The notes beneath the pieces were generated by a model. That model did no database searches. It was given only the letters and a program-made list of their open reading frames with translations, and was not told the origin of the DNA. A stretch of 49,267 nucleotides of DNA from Candidatus Nanoarchaeia archaeon (lineage in GTDB: Archaea; Nanobdellota; Nanobdellia; Woesearchaeales; SKGA01), in contig JAQUYS010000004.1 of NCBI GenBank assembly GCA_028691765.1, positions 1 to 49,267 of the forward strand, given 5' to 3'. This document shows positions 42,025 to 49,267 of this stretch, one piece after another; the stretch's first letter is position 1; each line of letters starts with the position of its first letter. The position numbers and the translations under genes were made by a program.

Positions 42025-43029
42025 ATGGCATACATTCACAAAAAGCAAATTGGAAATCAAACACAATATACTTTAAGAATATCTGTAAGAGAAGGATCCA
42101 GAGTTATTGCCAAAGATTTAGCTAATTTAGGTACAGATTTATCCAAAATTAAAATTGAAGATTTAGAAAAAAATTATTCTAAAGAAATAAGAAAATCATA
42201 CAAAACTATTAAAAAATTCCTTCAATCAAATCATTATTTAGAATTGGCTAAAGAATCTAAATTAAAATCTCAAGAACTATTAAATAAAGAGCAATTAGAA
42301 GAAATAGAAGCAACAAAAGTACATTATCAAAAAGAATTTTTAAAATTAAATAAAAATACTCAAAAAGATATTTTAGAATATTTCTTAATTAGGTTTGCTG
42401 TAAATTCAACTGCAATAGAAGGTAATACAATTACTTTAAAGGAAGCTGTTGATTTATTTGTTAATCAAAAAACGCCTAAAAATAAATCTGTGAGAGAAAT
42501 TCATGATTTAGAAAATACAAAACGAGTTTTTTATGATTTGATTGATAAAAATCCAAAATTAGATTTGAAATTAATTGTAAATATTCATGATGAATTATTA
42601 GATAAAATTGATGATAGAAAAGGATTGAGAAATCATGATATTCATATTTTTGGACAGCCTTTCAAACCAACACCTTTTATTTATGTTAAAGGAGATTTAG
42701 AATTGTTGCTTAAATGGTATAATGAAAATAAGAAAAAAATACATCCTTTTGTGTTGGCTACATTATTTCATCATAAATTTGAACAAATTCATCCATTTTC
42801 TGATGGAAATGGAAGAACGGGTAGAATGATTATGAACAAAATTTTAATGGATGCTAAATATCCCCCAATTGTTATTGATAAACGAGATAGAATTGAATAT
42901 ATTGAGGTTATGAATAAAGCCGATAAAGCAACTAAGAAAAATTTAGTTTCTGTATCTGATGAGTATGTTAAATTGTTGGAATTTATTGTTTATCAATTGA
43001 GAAAATCTTATTGGGATATTTTTCTTTAA
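42025..43029 (+). CDS. Fic-domain protein (probable AMP-transferase)
   Basis: Fic enzymes transfer AMP or related groups to target proteins. The full active-site motif HPFSDGNGRTGR starts at H256. The inhibitory motif S128-TAI-E132-G133 ([S/T]xxxE[G/N]) precedes the Fic core, as in class II self-inhibited Fic proteins; E132 would block ATP until released. The first 70 residues form a beta-rich domain (QYTLRISVREGSRVIAKDLANLG) seen in several archaeal Fic proteins. It has 334 aa, its own promoter and no antitoxin gene next to it. The target is unknown. Confidence 0.93.
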   Translation: MAYIHKKQIGNQTQYTLRISVREGSRVIAKDLANLGTDLSKIKIEDLEKNYSKEIRKSYKTIKKFLQSNHYLELAKESKLKSQELLNKEQLEEIEATKVHYQKEFLKLNKNTQKDILEYFLIRFAVNSTAIEGNTITLKEAVDLFVNQKTPKNKSVREIHDLENTKRVFYDLIDKNPKLDLKLIVNIHDELLDKIDDRKGLRNHDIHIFGQPFKPTPFIYVKGDLELLLKWYNENKKKIHPFVLATLFHHKFEQIHPFSDGNGRTGRMIMNKILMDAKYPPIVIDKRDRIEYIEVMNKADKATKKNLVSVSDEYVKLLEFIVYQLRKSYWDIFL

Positions 43030-43054
43030 TTTCAAACCATTTCCCCTTTATTGA

Positions 43055-43145
43055 GATTTCTTGAGAATCAAATATTCTGAAAACCCTACGGCGGAAAACT
43101 TAAGAAATTGGTCCTCCTGCGTATGTGAGTAGGAATTATCCTGGA
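43055..43145 (+). ncRNA. Possible structured RNA or 3' region after the Fic gene
   Basis: ATTTCTTGAG (43056-43065) pairs with CTTAAGAAAT (43098-43107) with one G-T pair, enclosing a loop with CCCTACGGCGG. A further block with GGTCCTCC (43109-43116) and GGAG (43142-43145) follows. The region is richer in G/C than its surroundings and holds no gene. It could be the Fic 3' UTR or a separate RNA; no family is recognised. Confidence 0.3.
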
Positions 43146-43161
43146 GAAAACTATAGAAAAA

Positions 43162-43719
43162 TTAATTTATATTTTTTAACCATAAACCATTATTCATTTT
43201 ATATCCTAATCTTTTTGCAGTTACATCATATCTCATTTTAGATCGTTCATCGTAACGCATAGCATAATTTTTTGAAGCAGGTAAAATGGCAGAAGCAGAA
43301 AATCCAAGTTGTTTAGCATAATCTTCAAAAACACTAACAAACATTCGTTCCCATTTTAATGGTCGTAATATTTCATTTGCCATACAAATTCCTTGTAATT
43401 GAACAACACATAAAATTTCATCTGTAACTGAACCAAAATCATCTGCAATTACAAACGAATCATTTTCTAACTGCATAATAGAATAGGATGACATTGCGAT
43501 GGGTGAGCCAGAATATCTTAAAAGCAAATAATGAGGCGTATCTCTATATATATCTACATCAAGGTCATGTGTGCCATTTATCAAGTATTTTGATAAATTT
43601 ATATCTCCCTCATATGTTTCTTTCTTAAATCTTCTAAATAAATCAGTTTCAGCATCTATGGCGCATTTTTCAATATTTTCTATGGCCCATCGAGTAGTTC
43701 CTTTTTTTTCGATAAACAT
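43162..43719 (-). CDS. Putative GNAT-like acetyltransferase-fold protein
   Basis: About 185 aa. The C-terminal half suggests a GNAT-like fold: beta strands SPIAMSSYSIMQLEN and ILCVVQLQGICMANE, a helix WERMFVSVFEDYAKQLGF, then SAILPASKN and a closing RLGYKMNNGLWLK, comparable to acetyltransferases ending in a GF/GY...W segment. The CoA-binding Q/RxxGxG/A loop is not clear, so the assignment is weak. I choose ATG 43719, 25-30 bases after the TATA-like ATATTTATAATT on this strand; a TTG at 43731 is the alternative. It shares a promoter zone with RNA candidate B. Confidence 0.55.
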   Translation of the reverse strand: MFIEKKGTTRWAIENIEKCAIDAETDLFRRFKKETYEGDINLSKYLINGTHDLDVDIYRDTPHYLLLRYSGSPIAMSSYSIMQLENDSFVIADDFGSVTDEILCVVQLQGICMANEILRPLKWERMFVSVFEDYAKQLGFSASAILPASKNYAMRYDERSKMRYDVTAKRLGYKMNNGLWLKNIN

Positions 43720-43764
43720 TTTATGATACAAATTACATGTTAATTATAAATATGTCTATTCAGA

Positions 43765-43825
43765 AGGATGGTCCCCCCTCCCGAACGAAACCTGATGACA
43801 CGGTTTAAAGGACTCTTTATTCTAA
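43765..43825 (+). ncRNA. Candidate structured small RNA, copy B
   Basis: The block starts with GGATGGTCCCCCC (43767-43779), as in copy A, and has 27 G/C in 49 bases. GGTCC (43771-43775) pairs with GGACT (43811-43815), with AAACC (43789-43793) and GGTTT (43803-43807) forming an inner hairpin around TGATGACAC. A T-rich tail follows. A TATA-like TTATAAAT (43745-43752) lies upstream, but only about 20 bases before the block, closer than in copy A, so the true 5' end is unclear. It is divergent from the acetyltransferase-like gene, just as copy A is divergent from an unknown gene. Confidence 0.42.
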
Positions 43826-43871
43826 TTTAGCACAATATTTATAAAATAATTCATAAAAAATTTTATTCTAT

Positions 43872-44186
43872 TTAATTTTGTTTTGACATGTCCTGAGTTC
43901 CAAGAACAATTAAATCCTCTTCAGCATTTATTCCTCTAATTTCATCTTTCTTGATATAGATGCCTTGATTTTTAGTCAAAATATGTTTTCCATTTATATC
44001 GGTAAAGATTCCTTTACCTTCAAGAACCATCAAGTAAACAGCATAATCTTCAGGATGAGGTGGAATCTCAACACCTTTTTTCAAACATATCAAAGCTGAA
44101 TGAAATCCTTTAGAATTTAGGAAATGCTTCTTTAGTGGTTTACCTTGTGAAAACTCAATTAGTTTATTTAAATCATATGTTTTCAT
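43872..44186 (-). CDS. Cupin-domain protein
   Basis: 104 aa single cupin barrel. The pattern ALICLKKGVEIPPHPEDYAVYLMVLEGKGIFTDINGKHILTKNQGIYIKKDEIRGINAEEDLIVLGTQ matches small cupins; H in PPH and the E in LEG-like strands may bind a metal, but the usual second His is missing, so it may bind a ligand without catalysis. GGAG precedes the ATG. It follows the Bat-type HTH gene by 37 bases and is probably co-transcribed with it. Confidence 0.85.
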   Translation of the reverse strand: MKTYDLNKLIEFSQGKPLKKHFLNSKGFHSALICLKKGVEIPPHPEDYAVYLMVLEGKGIFTDINGKHILTKNQGIYIKKDEIRGINAEEDLIVLGTQDMSKQN

Positions 44187-44223
44187 TTTTTATTTTCTCC
44201 AATAATTGTATTTGTGTAAAGTT

Positions 44224-44607
44224 TCATTTATTTTCTCTCCAGTTAAGTATGTTTTTTATTGCCTTATTTTCTACAGTTCTTAGCGTTTGACTTAAAGTCG
44301 CTTTTGATATTTTAAGTAATTTTGCAAGTTCTGTTAATGTTACGCCTCTAGGATATTTGAAATATCCTAAGCTTTGAGCTTTATTTATGATTTCTTCTTG
44401 TCTGTTTGTTAATTCTATTTTAGGTTTATATGAATCACTTATTTGTAAAATCCTAAATTCTGGCAAATTTTTTTTAAGTTCATCTAATTGTTTTCCATTA
44501 ATAAAAAATTCTAATTTATGTCTTCCATTTTTCAATATTGTAGGATATATTATAGTCATATCTTTTTGTTCAAAAGCATTAAAAAATTTGGATTTTAAAT
44601 GAATCAT
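44224..44607 (-). CDS. HTH_10 (Bat-type) transcriptional regulator
   Basis: Resembles the DNA-binding domain of haloarchaeal bacterio-opsin activator (Bat) proteins. The C-terminal half has LTNRQEEIINKAQSLGYFKYPRGVTLTELAKLLKISKATLSQTLRTVENKAIKNIL, the standard HTH_10 signature. The N-terminal half is a small mixed domain. I use ATG 44607 because anything upstream would overlap the end of the oxidoreductase gene; an extended frame to 44739 reads only opposite-frame sequence of that gene. It likely regulates its own operon with the cupin and perhaps the oxidoreductase remnant. Confidence 0.8.
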   Translation of the reverse strand: MIHLKSKFFNAFEQKDMTIIYPTILKNGRHKLEFFINGKQLDELKKNLPEFRILQISDSYKPKIELTNRQEEIINKAQSLGYFKYPRGVTLTELAKLLKISKATLSQTLRTVENKAIKNILNWRENK

Positions 44608-44636
44608 TACTACATTTCCAATTTTATCTATGTCAA

Positions 44637-47306
44637 TTATTGTTTTATTTTTTCTTTCAATGAATTTCTTATTTGATTTATTGCTATTCTCATTCCAAAA
44701 CCATATTCTGCATTGTCTTCGAACAATGAATTTGCCCATGCGGGTCCTTCTCCATTTTTATCTACTGAAAAAGGTATTGTTGGGAATGTTCCTCCATATA
44801 TTGATGAACATCCTGTTGCATTTGCAATTATCATTCTATCTCCGAAGAATTGTGTTACTAATTTTATGTAAGGTGTTTCTCCACATCCGGAACATGCTCC
44901 TGAAAATTCAAAGAATGGTTTTCTTAGTTGACTTTCTTTTATTGTGTTTGGAATTGCTCCATCTAAAATATTTTCTGGTAAATTGTCAAAAAATTTTTCA
45001 TTTTCACTTTCATTATTTTTAAAAGATTGTTCTATACTTATCATGCTTAATGCTTTTGTTGGGCATTCTTTTACACAATGTGTACAACCTGTACAATCTT
45101 CTGGATAAACTTGAACTTTGAATTTTAAATCATTTTGATTTTTTATATCTAATGTTTCAAATGTTTTAGGTGTATTTTCTAAATCTTTTGAATGTATTTG
45201 TTTTGTTCTTATTGCTGCATGTGGGCAAACAAATGAGCACATTCCACATTGTATGCATTTTGATTTATCCCATACTGGAACCATATCTGTTGCACATCTT
45301 TTTTCAAGTCTTGTTGTATTTGTCGGTATTGTTCCATCAAAAGACATTTGAGAAACTGGAATTGAATTTCCTTCTAATTTCATTATTGGTAAAACTAAAT
45401 TTTTGGTGAATTCATCGCTATTTTCAGGAATTAGATTTTGTAACTCTAGATGTTTTGATGTTTGTTTTATTGGAACTTCATATGTTGAATTTATTGCCAT
45501 ATCTATTGCAGTTATATTCATATCTACAACTTTTTGTCCTTTTATTTCAAATGTTTTTTTAGTGTGTTCTTTTATTAATTTTAAACTTTCATCAAATGGA
45601 ATTATGTTTGCTAATTTGAAAAATGCCGTTTGCATTATGGTATTTATTCTGTTTCCAAGTCCTACTTCTTTTGCTATCTCTAATGCGTTAATTGTATAAA
45701 CTTTAATATTATTTTCAATTATTTGTTTTTGCATTAATTCAGGTAAATTTTCAAATAATTCTTCAGGTTTGTAATGTGAATTAATTAAGAAAATTCCATT
45801 CTTTTTTATTCCTTTTAATATATTATATTTTTTTATATAAGAACATTTATGAAGCGCAATTATATCTGAATTTTCTACATCATATTCTGAATTTATTTGT
45901 TTATCACTAAATCTTAAATGAGAAATTGTTACTCCTCCTGATTTTTTTGAATCGTATTCGAAATGTGCTTGTATAAATTTATTTGTAGTTTCTCCAATTA
46001 TTTTTATGGTGTTTTTGTTTGCACTTACTGTTCCATCTGAACCATATCCCCAAAATTTACATTGTATTGTTGATTTATCTACTGTTGAAATTTCTTCTTT
46101 TATTGGAATTGAAAGATTTGTTACATCATCAGTGATTCCAACTGTAAAATTGTGATGAGGTTTATCATCTAAGAAATCATAAATTGATTTTACCATTGAA
46201 GGTGTAAATTCTTTTGAAGATAAACCATATCTTCCTCCATAAATTTCTGGTTTTAATTTTGTTGAGTTTAATGAAGTAACTACATCAAGATAAAGTGGTT
46301 CTCCTATTGAACCTGGTTCTTTTGTTCTGTCTAATACAGCAATTTTTTTAATTGTTTTTGGAATTTTATCTATAAAGTGTTTTATTGAAAATGGACGATA
46401 TAAATGTATTATCAAACATCCTAATTTTTTATCATTAAGGTAATCTAATGTTTCTTTTATTGTATCTGTACCTGAACCCATTGCAATAATTATTTTTTCT
46501 GCTGTTGGACTTCCATAATATTCAAATAATTCATATTTTCTTTTTGTTTTTTCTTCAAATAATTGCATATATTTTTCTACGATTTCTGGAGTTACATCAT
46601 AGTATTTATTTACTGTTTCTCTGCCTTGAAAATAAACATCTGGATTTTGTGCTCCAACTTTTACAAATGGTTTTTCTGGATTTATTGCTCTTGATTTGAA
46701 ATTTTTAATATATTCTTCATTTATCATTGATTTTAAAGTTTCATCACTTATTTCTTCTATTTTTTTTATTTCATGTGATGTTCTAAAGCCATCGAAGAAG
46801 TGAAGAAATGGAATTTTTGATTCTAGTGTTGCTAAATGAGCTATTACTGCTAAGTCTTGTGCTTGTTGTACGTTTGCTGAGGATAAAAGTGCAAAGCCTG
46901 TTGTTCTTGCAGCCATAACATCTGAATGATCTCCAAAAATTGAAAGAGATTGACAGGCTAAAGAACGAGATGCTACATGAAATACTGTTGGAAGCATTTC
47001 ACCTGCTATTTTAAACATATTTGGAAGCATTAAAAGAAGTCCTTGGGAAGCTGTAAACGTTGTAGTTAGAGCTCCTGCTGTTAAAGAACCATGAATTGCT
47101 CCTGCTGCGCCACCTTCTGATTGCATTTCTTGTACTTTAGGCACTGTACTTAAAAGGTTTAATTTGCCTTGAGAAGCCCATAAATCTGCTAATTCACCCA
47201 TTGGAGAAGATGGTGTTATTGGATAAATTGCTGCTATTTCACTGAATTTGTAAGCTATATTAGTTGCGGCTTGATTTCCATCGCAAATTATGAATTTTTT
47301 TACCAT
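44637..47306 (-). CDS. Pyruvate:ferredoxin/flavodoxin oxidoreductase, C-terminally truncated
   Basis: NifJ-type one-chain enzyme that oxidises pyruvate to acetyl-CoA. Domain I opens with DGNQAATNIAYKFSEIAAIYPITPSSPMGE. The gamma-like domain follows, then two [4Fe-4S] sites (C684, C687, C690, C694 and C738, C741, C744, C748), and the start of the TPP domain with ACSGCGETPYIKLVTQ (C805, C808) and NATGCSSIYGGT. It then stops at residue 889, where family members run to about 1,170-1,230. The TPP-binding motif (GDG...) and the last cluster cysteine are missing, so it cannot be a complete enzyme. A Bat-type regulator begins 30 bases after the stop. No frame-shifted remainder is visible behind it. 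Confidence 0.85.
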   Translation of the reverse strand: MVKKFIICDGNQAATNIAYKFSEIAAIYPITPSSPMGELADLWASQGKLNLLSTVPKVQEMQSEGGAAGAIHGSLTAGALTTTFTASQGLLLMLPNMFKIAGEMLPTVFHVASRSLACQSLSIFGDHSDVMAARTTGFALLSSANVQQAQDLAVIAHLATLESKIPFLHFFDGFRTSHEIKKIEEISDETLKSMINEEYIKNFKSRAINPEKPFVKVGAQNPDVYFQGRETVNKYYDVTPEIVEKYMQLFEEKTKRKYELFEYYGSPTAEKIIIAMGSGTDTIKETLDYLNDKKLGCLIIHLYRPFSIKHFIDKIPKTIKKIAVLDRTKEPGSIGEPLYLDVVTSLNSTKLKPEIYGGRYGLSSKEFTPSMVKSIYDFLDDKPHHNFTVGITDDVTNLSIPIKEEISTVDKSTIQCKFWGYGSDGTVSANKNTIKIIGETTNKFIQAHFEYDSKKSGGVTISHLRFSDKQINSEYDVENSDIIALHKCSYIKKYNILKGIKKNGIFLINSHYKPEELFENLPELMQKQIIENNIKVYTINALEIAKEVGLGNRINTIMQTAFFKLANIIPFDESLKLIKEHTKKTFEIKGQKVVDMNITAIDMAINSTYEVPIKQTSKHLELQNLIPENSDEFTKNLVLPIMKLEGNSIPVSQMSFDGTIPTNTTRLEKRCATDMVPVWDKSKCIQCGMCSFVCPHAAIRTKQIHSKDLENTPKTFETLDIKNQNDLKFKVQVYPEDCTGCTHCVKECPTKALSMISIEQSFKNNESENEKFFDNLPENILDGAIPNTIKESQLRKPFFEFSGACSGCGETPYIKLVTQFFGDRMIIANATGCSSIYGGTFPTIPFSVDKNGEGPAWANSLFEDNAEYGFGMRIAINQIRNSLKEKIKQ

Positions 47307-47340
47307 TTAAAACACCTTCTTTGATAAGTTTTAGAATGGT

Positions 47341-47389
47341 TTTATTTATAAAGTTAATGGGGTAGTGTTTTGACAAGACTTATAAATAA
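47341..47389. promoter_or_regulatory. Divergent promoters of the oxidoreductase and GT2 genes
   Basis: AACTTTATAAATAAA (47341-47355, minus strand) serves the oxidoreductase gene with a leader containing GAAGGTG. CTTATAAATAA (47379-47389, plus strand) serves the glycosyltransferase; the ATG follows within about 21 bases, so that mRNA is probably leaderless. Confidence 0.6.
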
Positions 47390-47409
47390 ACACAAGTTTT
47401 GCTCATTTT

Positions 47410-48294
47410 ATGAATTTAGCTTACGCTGTGGGCATACCTGTTAGAAACGAAGAAAACACAATAATTCAAACTATTGAAAGCGTTCTTAATCAAAGTGTTT
47501 CGCCCAAAGAAATACATATCTGTGTAAATGGATCTTCTGATAATACATATAATTTAGTTCAAGATATGGCTAAAGTTGAGAAAAGTATAAATTTAATAAC
47601 TTCTGAACCTGGAAAACCAAATGCCTGGAATAAGATTGTTTCTGAATCATCAGAAAATAAAATTATGTTTTGTGATGGTGATGTTTTAATTTGTAATAAA
47701 GCTGGAGAAAATTTAAGTAAAAGATTAGAAGATAAAAATTTAATTATAGTTGGAGGAAGCAAAAAATATTTTGAACCCAACACATTAAAAGGAAAATATT
47801 TAGGATTTAGAAAAAGTGAGAAGATAACTAAAATTAATTGGATTTCTGGAAGTCTTTACATGGTTAAAATAAAAGAACTTTTTGACTTAGCCCAAAATTT
47901 AAAAGTTGAAGTGATGCCTAAAGATATAATATGTGAAGATAGTTATTTGGATTTAATTACTCAAGGGTATAAAGAAATTATTGAATCTGCTTATAATATT
48001 TCAAGGCAAGTTGAAACTTTTAAAGATTGGAATTTAAGTCTGCAAAGATCTTTTGTTGGAAAAAAACAATTGAAAGAAAAACTTCCTGATTTACAATACG
48101 GAAATCTTTCGATGAAAAAATTATCTCAATATTACTACAGATTAAATCAATTTGAAGGAATTTTTAATAAATTTTCAGCCTTATCTTTACATATATTAGG
48201 TAGATGCTTAAGAAAATATTATGAAAAAATTGGAAAACCTGATATCGGAGTAGTTTGGCCAGAAACTAAATCAACAAAAAGATTCTATAATTAA
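47410..48294 (+). CDS. Family 2 glycosyltransferase
   Basis: GT-A fold enzyme transferring a sugar from a nucleotide sugar, probably to a lipid or glycan. Features are AVGIPVRNEENTIIQTIESVLNQSVSPKEIHICVNGSSDNT, the DxD-type motif in FCDGDVL (D89, D91), WISGSLYMVK and the acceptor-side ICEDSYLDL. At 294 aa, without membrane spans, it may be cytosolic or peripheral. It stands alone, overlapping the M24 gene end by four bases. Confidence 0.92.
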   Translation: MNLAYAVGIPVRNEENTIIQTIESVLNQSVSPKEIHICVNGSSDNTYNLVQDMAKVEKSINLITSEPGKPNAWNKIVSESSENKIMFCDGDVLICNKAGENLSKRLEDKNLIIVGGSKKYFEPNTLKGKYLGFRKSEKITKINWISGSLYMVKIKELFDLAQNLKVEVMPKDIICEDSYLDLITQGYKEIIESAYNISRQVETFKDWNLSLQRSFVGKKQLKEKLPDLQYGNLSMKKLSQYYYRLNQFEGIFNKFSALSLHILGRCLRKYYEKIGKPDIGVVWPETKSTKRFYN

Positions 48295-49013
48295 TATAAT
48301 TTATTTTGCATTTCTGATGTAACTATTAATTTATAATTCTCATCTATATAAAAATCAATTTCGCTTCTTATTCCAAATTTACCATCTATATAAATTCCTG
48401 GTTCTATAGTATAACCTAAATTTAATTTTATAGGATTTTTATTTCTTCTTGAAATTGCGCCGTAAACTCCATGTGGAGAAACTGTTCCTATTGAATGTCC
48501 TGTACTATGTTTTATGTGTTTTTTATATCCTGCTTTTATTATTACTTGGTTTGTTATTTCATTTATTTCAAATCCAGTTGGAAGTATTTTTTTCTTTAGA
48601 TTTTTTTGTATAAATTTTAGTGCTTCATCTCTTGCATTTATTACAATATTGAATGCTTCAATTATTTTTTTTGAAGGTTTTCCATTATGCGTTACCCATG
48701 TTAAATCTGCATATGGCGCTTTTGAAATATTTAATTTTGCCCATAAATCTATTAATATTAAATTATTTTTTTCTAATTTTTTTGATTTTATTTTTGGACA
48801 AAAATGTGGTGAAGCCGCACTTTCGTTAAATGCCACAATTGGTTTATCTGTTGTAATCATTTTTCTTTTTTTGTATTCTTGTAAAATAAATTGTTGTATT
48901 TGATATTCTGTAATAGATTTTTCTGTGTTTATTAAATCAAAAACGTTATTTTTTATTTCTGTTAAATTTTTTACTGCAATTTTATGTTGAAGAATTTGTT
49001 TTTTTGTCCACAT
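48291..49013 (-). CDS. M24-family metallopeptidase (creatinase/aminopeptidase fold)
   Basis: Probable Xaa-Pro or methionine-type aminopeptidase with the pita-bread fold only. Metal ligands are the aspartates in LILIDLWA and PYADLTWV, the histidine in HSTGHSIG, and the glutamates in TIEPGIYI and RSEIDFYI, the full set of five. The N-terminal creatinase domain of prolidases is absent; only about 75 residues precede the core. At 240 aa it is small. ATG 49013 follows a TATA-like TTTTTATATATC about 20-25 bases upstream, so it is probably leaderless. Confidence 0.9.
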   Translation of the reverse strand: MWTKKQILQHKIAVKNLTEIKNNVFDLINTEKSITEYQIQQFILQEYKKRKMITTDKPIVAFNESAASPHFCPKIKSKKLEKNNLILIDLWAKLNISKAPYADLTWVTHNGKPSKKIIEAFNIVINARDEALKFIQKNLKKKILPTGFEINEITNQVIIKAGYKKHIKHSTGHSIGTVSPHGVYGAISRRNKNPIKLNLGYTIEPGIYIDGKFGIRSEIDFYIDENYKLIVTSEMQNKLY

Positions 49014-49101
49014 GATATTTGTTATGATTTAGATATATAAAAAGCTAAGCTTTATTAATTAAATCGCTATTTCTTTCGAGTTGGTAATAAAAAGGTAATA
49101 T

Positions 49102-49267
49102 ATGGATTGCCGTTTGAGCGAATATTGTATAAACACATGCAAGGCAAAGTGTTGTAAACGTGGTAAATTGCCTTTATCTTCTGAAGAAGCAAAGCTGTTC
49201 GGCAAAAACAGAATTGATAAAAACAATCACTATGATTTAACGGGTGGTTGCGAACATTTGGATAAAA
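49102..49267 (+). CDS. YkgJ-like cysteine-cluster protein, partial
   Basis: A gene that runs off the window end; only 55 codons are seen. Clustered cysteines C3, C9, C13, C17, C18 and later C51 (as in CINTCKAKCCKRGKLPLSSEEAKLF) resemble the CxxxCC pattern of the YkgJ/zinc- or iron-chelating family, with the usual I/L-LSxxE helix after it. GGTAAT before the ATG is a fair ribosome binding site. Divergent from the M24 peptidase across about 90 bases that contain the dyad AAAGC-TAA-GCTTT (49041-49053). Confidence 0.7.
   Translation, partial: MDCRLSEYCINTCKAKCCKRGKLPLSSEEAKLFGKNRIDKNNHYDLTGGCEHLDK

Noticed and set aside
41836-43029. RNA copy A plus Fic as a type III toxin-antitoxin pair
   Set aside because: Type III antitoxins are tandem repeats that block a nuclease toxin of another fold. 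The Fic protein already carries its own inhibitory motif. Only position suggests a link.
43765-43815. Copy B as a fluoride (crcB) riboswitch
   Set aside because: It has GGAUGG, a closing stem, a hairpin and a UGAUGAC string, which recall that motif. However, the spacing does not fit, copy A lacks UGAUG, and no fluoride transporter gene follows.
41836-43825. The two RNA candidates as split tRNA halves or tRNAs
   Set aside because: Neither strand shows a T-arm (GGTTCGA-type) or a convincing anticodon arm. I found no tRNA or rRNA gene anywhere in the window.
44224-44640. Simple frameshift as cause of the short oxidoreductase
   Set aside because: No reading frame beyond 44637 resembles the missing TPP domain; the sequence becomes the HTH gene instead.
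44607-44739. Longer N-terminus for the Bat-type HTH protein, from 44739
   Set aside because: The extra frame overlaps about 100 bases of the oxidoreductase gene in another frame and resembles no family N-terminus.

Overview
The window is a gene-dense, AT-rich stretch of archaeal chromosome. Archaeal identity rests on TBP, MCM, Hef, RadA/RadB, Pelota, aIF1, RNase P subunit Rpp29, archaeal/eukaryotic-type ribosomal proteins (eL14, eL19, eL32, eL34, eS4), and TATA boxes about 25 bases before many starts. A single-chain PriS-PriL primase, a bacterial-type GyrA, a ScpB protein and a spc operon tail lacking the usual adk, cmk and truB point to a DPANN lineage (Woesearchaeota/Pacearchaeota/Nanoarchaeota-like). 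That placement is inference, not a phylogeny.

Layout. (1) 0.2-11.5 kb, all on the plus strand: a TrmB-type regulator, a TraB-domain protein, TBP, MCM coupled to an RPA32-like protein, Hef helicase/nuclease, an M3 oligopeptidase, and a primase fusing PriS, the PriL Fe-S domain and a C-terminal Nudix-like domain. (2) 11.6-26.6 kb: the conserved S10-spc ribosomal super-operon from uL3 to uL15, then SecY, a DUF106/TMCO1-like membrane protein, eL34 and eL14. Genes overlap or sit a few bases apart, with GGTGAT-type ribosome binding sites. (3) 26.6-30.9 kb: a coiled-coil winged-helix protein divergent from a small conserved protein and RadA, separated by 384 bp packed with TCTCA/TGAGA boxes; then Pelota and an ArmA/Rmt/FmrO-like rRNA methyltransferase. 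(4) 30.9-33 kb: a second TrmB paralogue, a TRAM protein and uS2 with a structured leader. (5) 33-40 kb, minus strand: RadB, an unknown protein and GyrA; then a 56-residue zinc-ribbon protein, ScpB and a DPANN-type wHTH protein; then a secreted/anchored surface protein. (6) 40-49.3 kb, accessory: three small coiled-coil proteins in an operon, an unknown protein, a Fic protein, an acetyltransferase-like protein, a cupin and a Bat-type HTH regulator next to a C-terminally truncated pyruvate:ferredoxin oxidoreductase, a GT2 glycosyltransferase, an M24 peptidase and the start of a cysteine-cluster gene. Two related GC-rich elements (near 41.86 and 43.77 kb) look like small structured RNAs.

Functionally the window combines replication and recombination (MCM, RPA-like, primase, Hef, RadA, RadB, GyrA, ScpB), basal transcription (TBP), translation and its quality control (ribosomal proteins, aIF1, Pelota), protein export (SecY, DUF106), and a poorly understood accessory end. 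The strongest candidates for undescribed biology are the helically spaced TCTCA array controlling the radA locus, the paired GC-rich RNA candidates beside the Fic and acetyltransferase-like genes, and the primase carrying a Nudix-like domain that has lost its catalytic glutamates. All calls come from reading the sequence; no database search was run.
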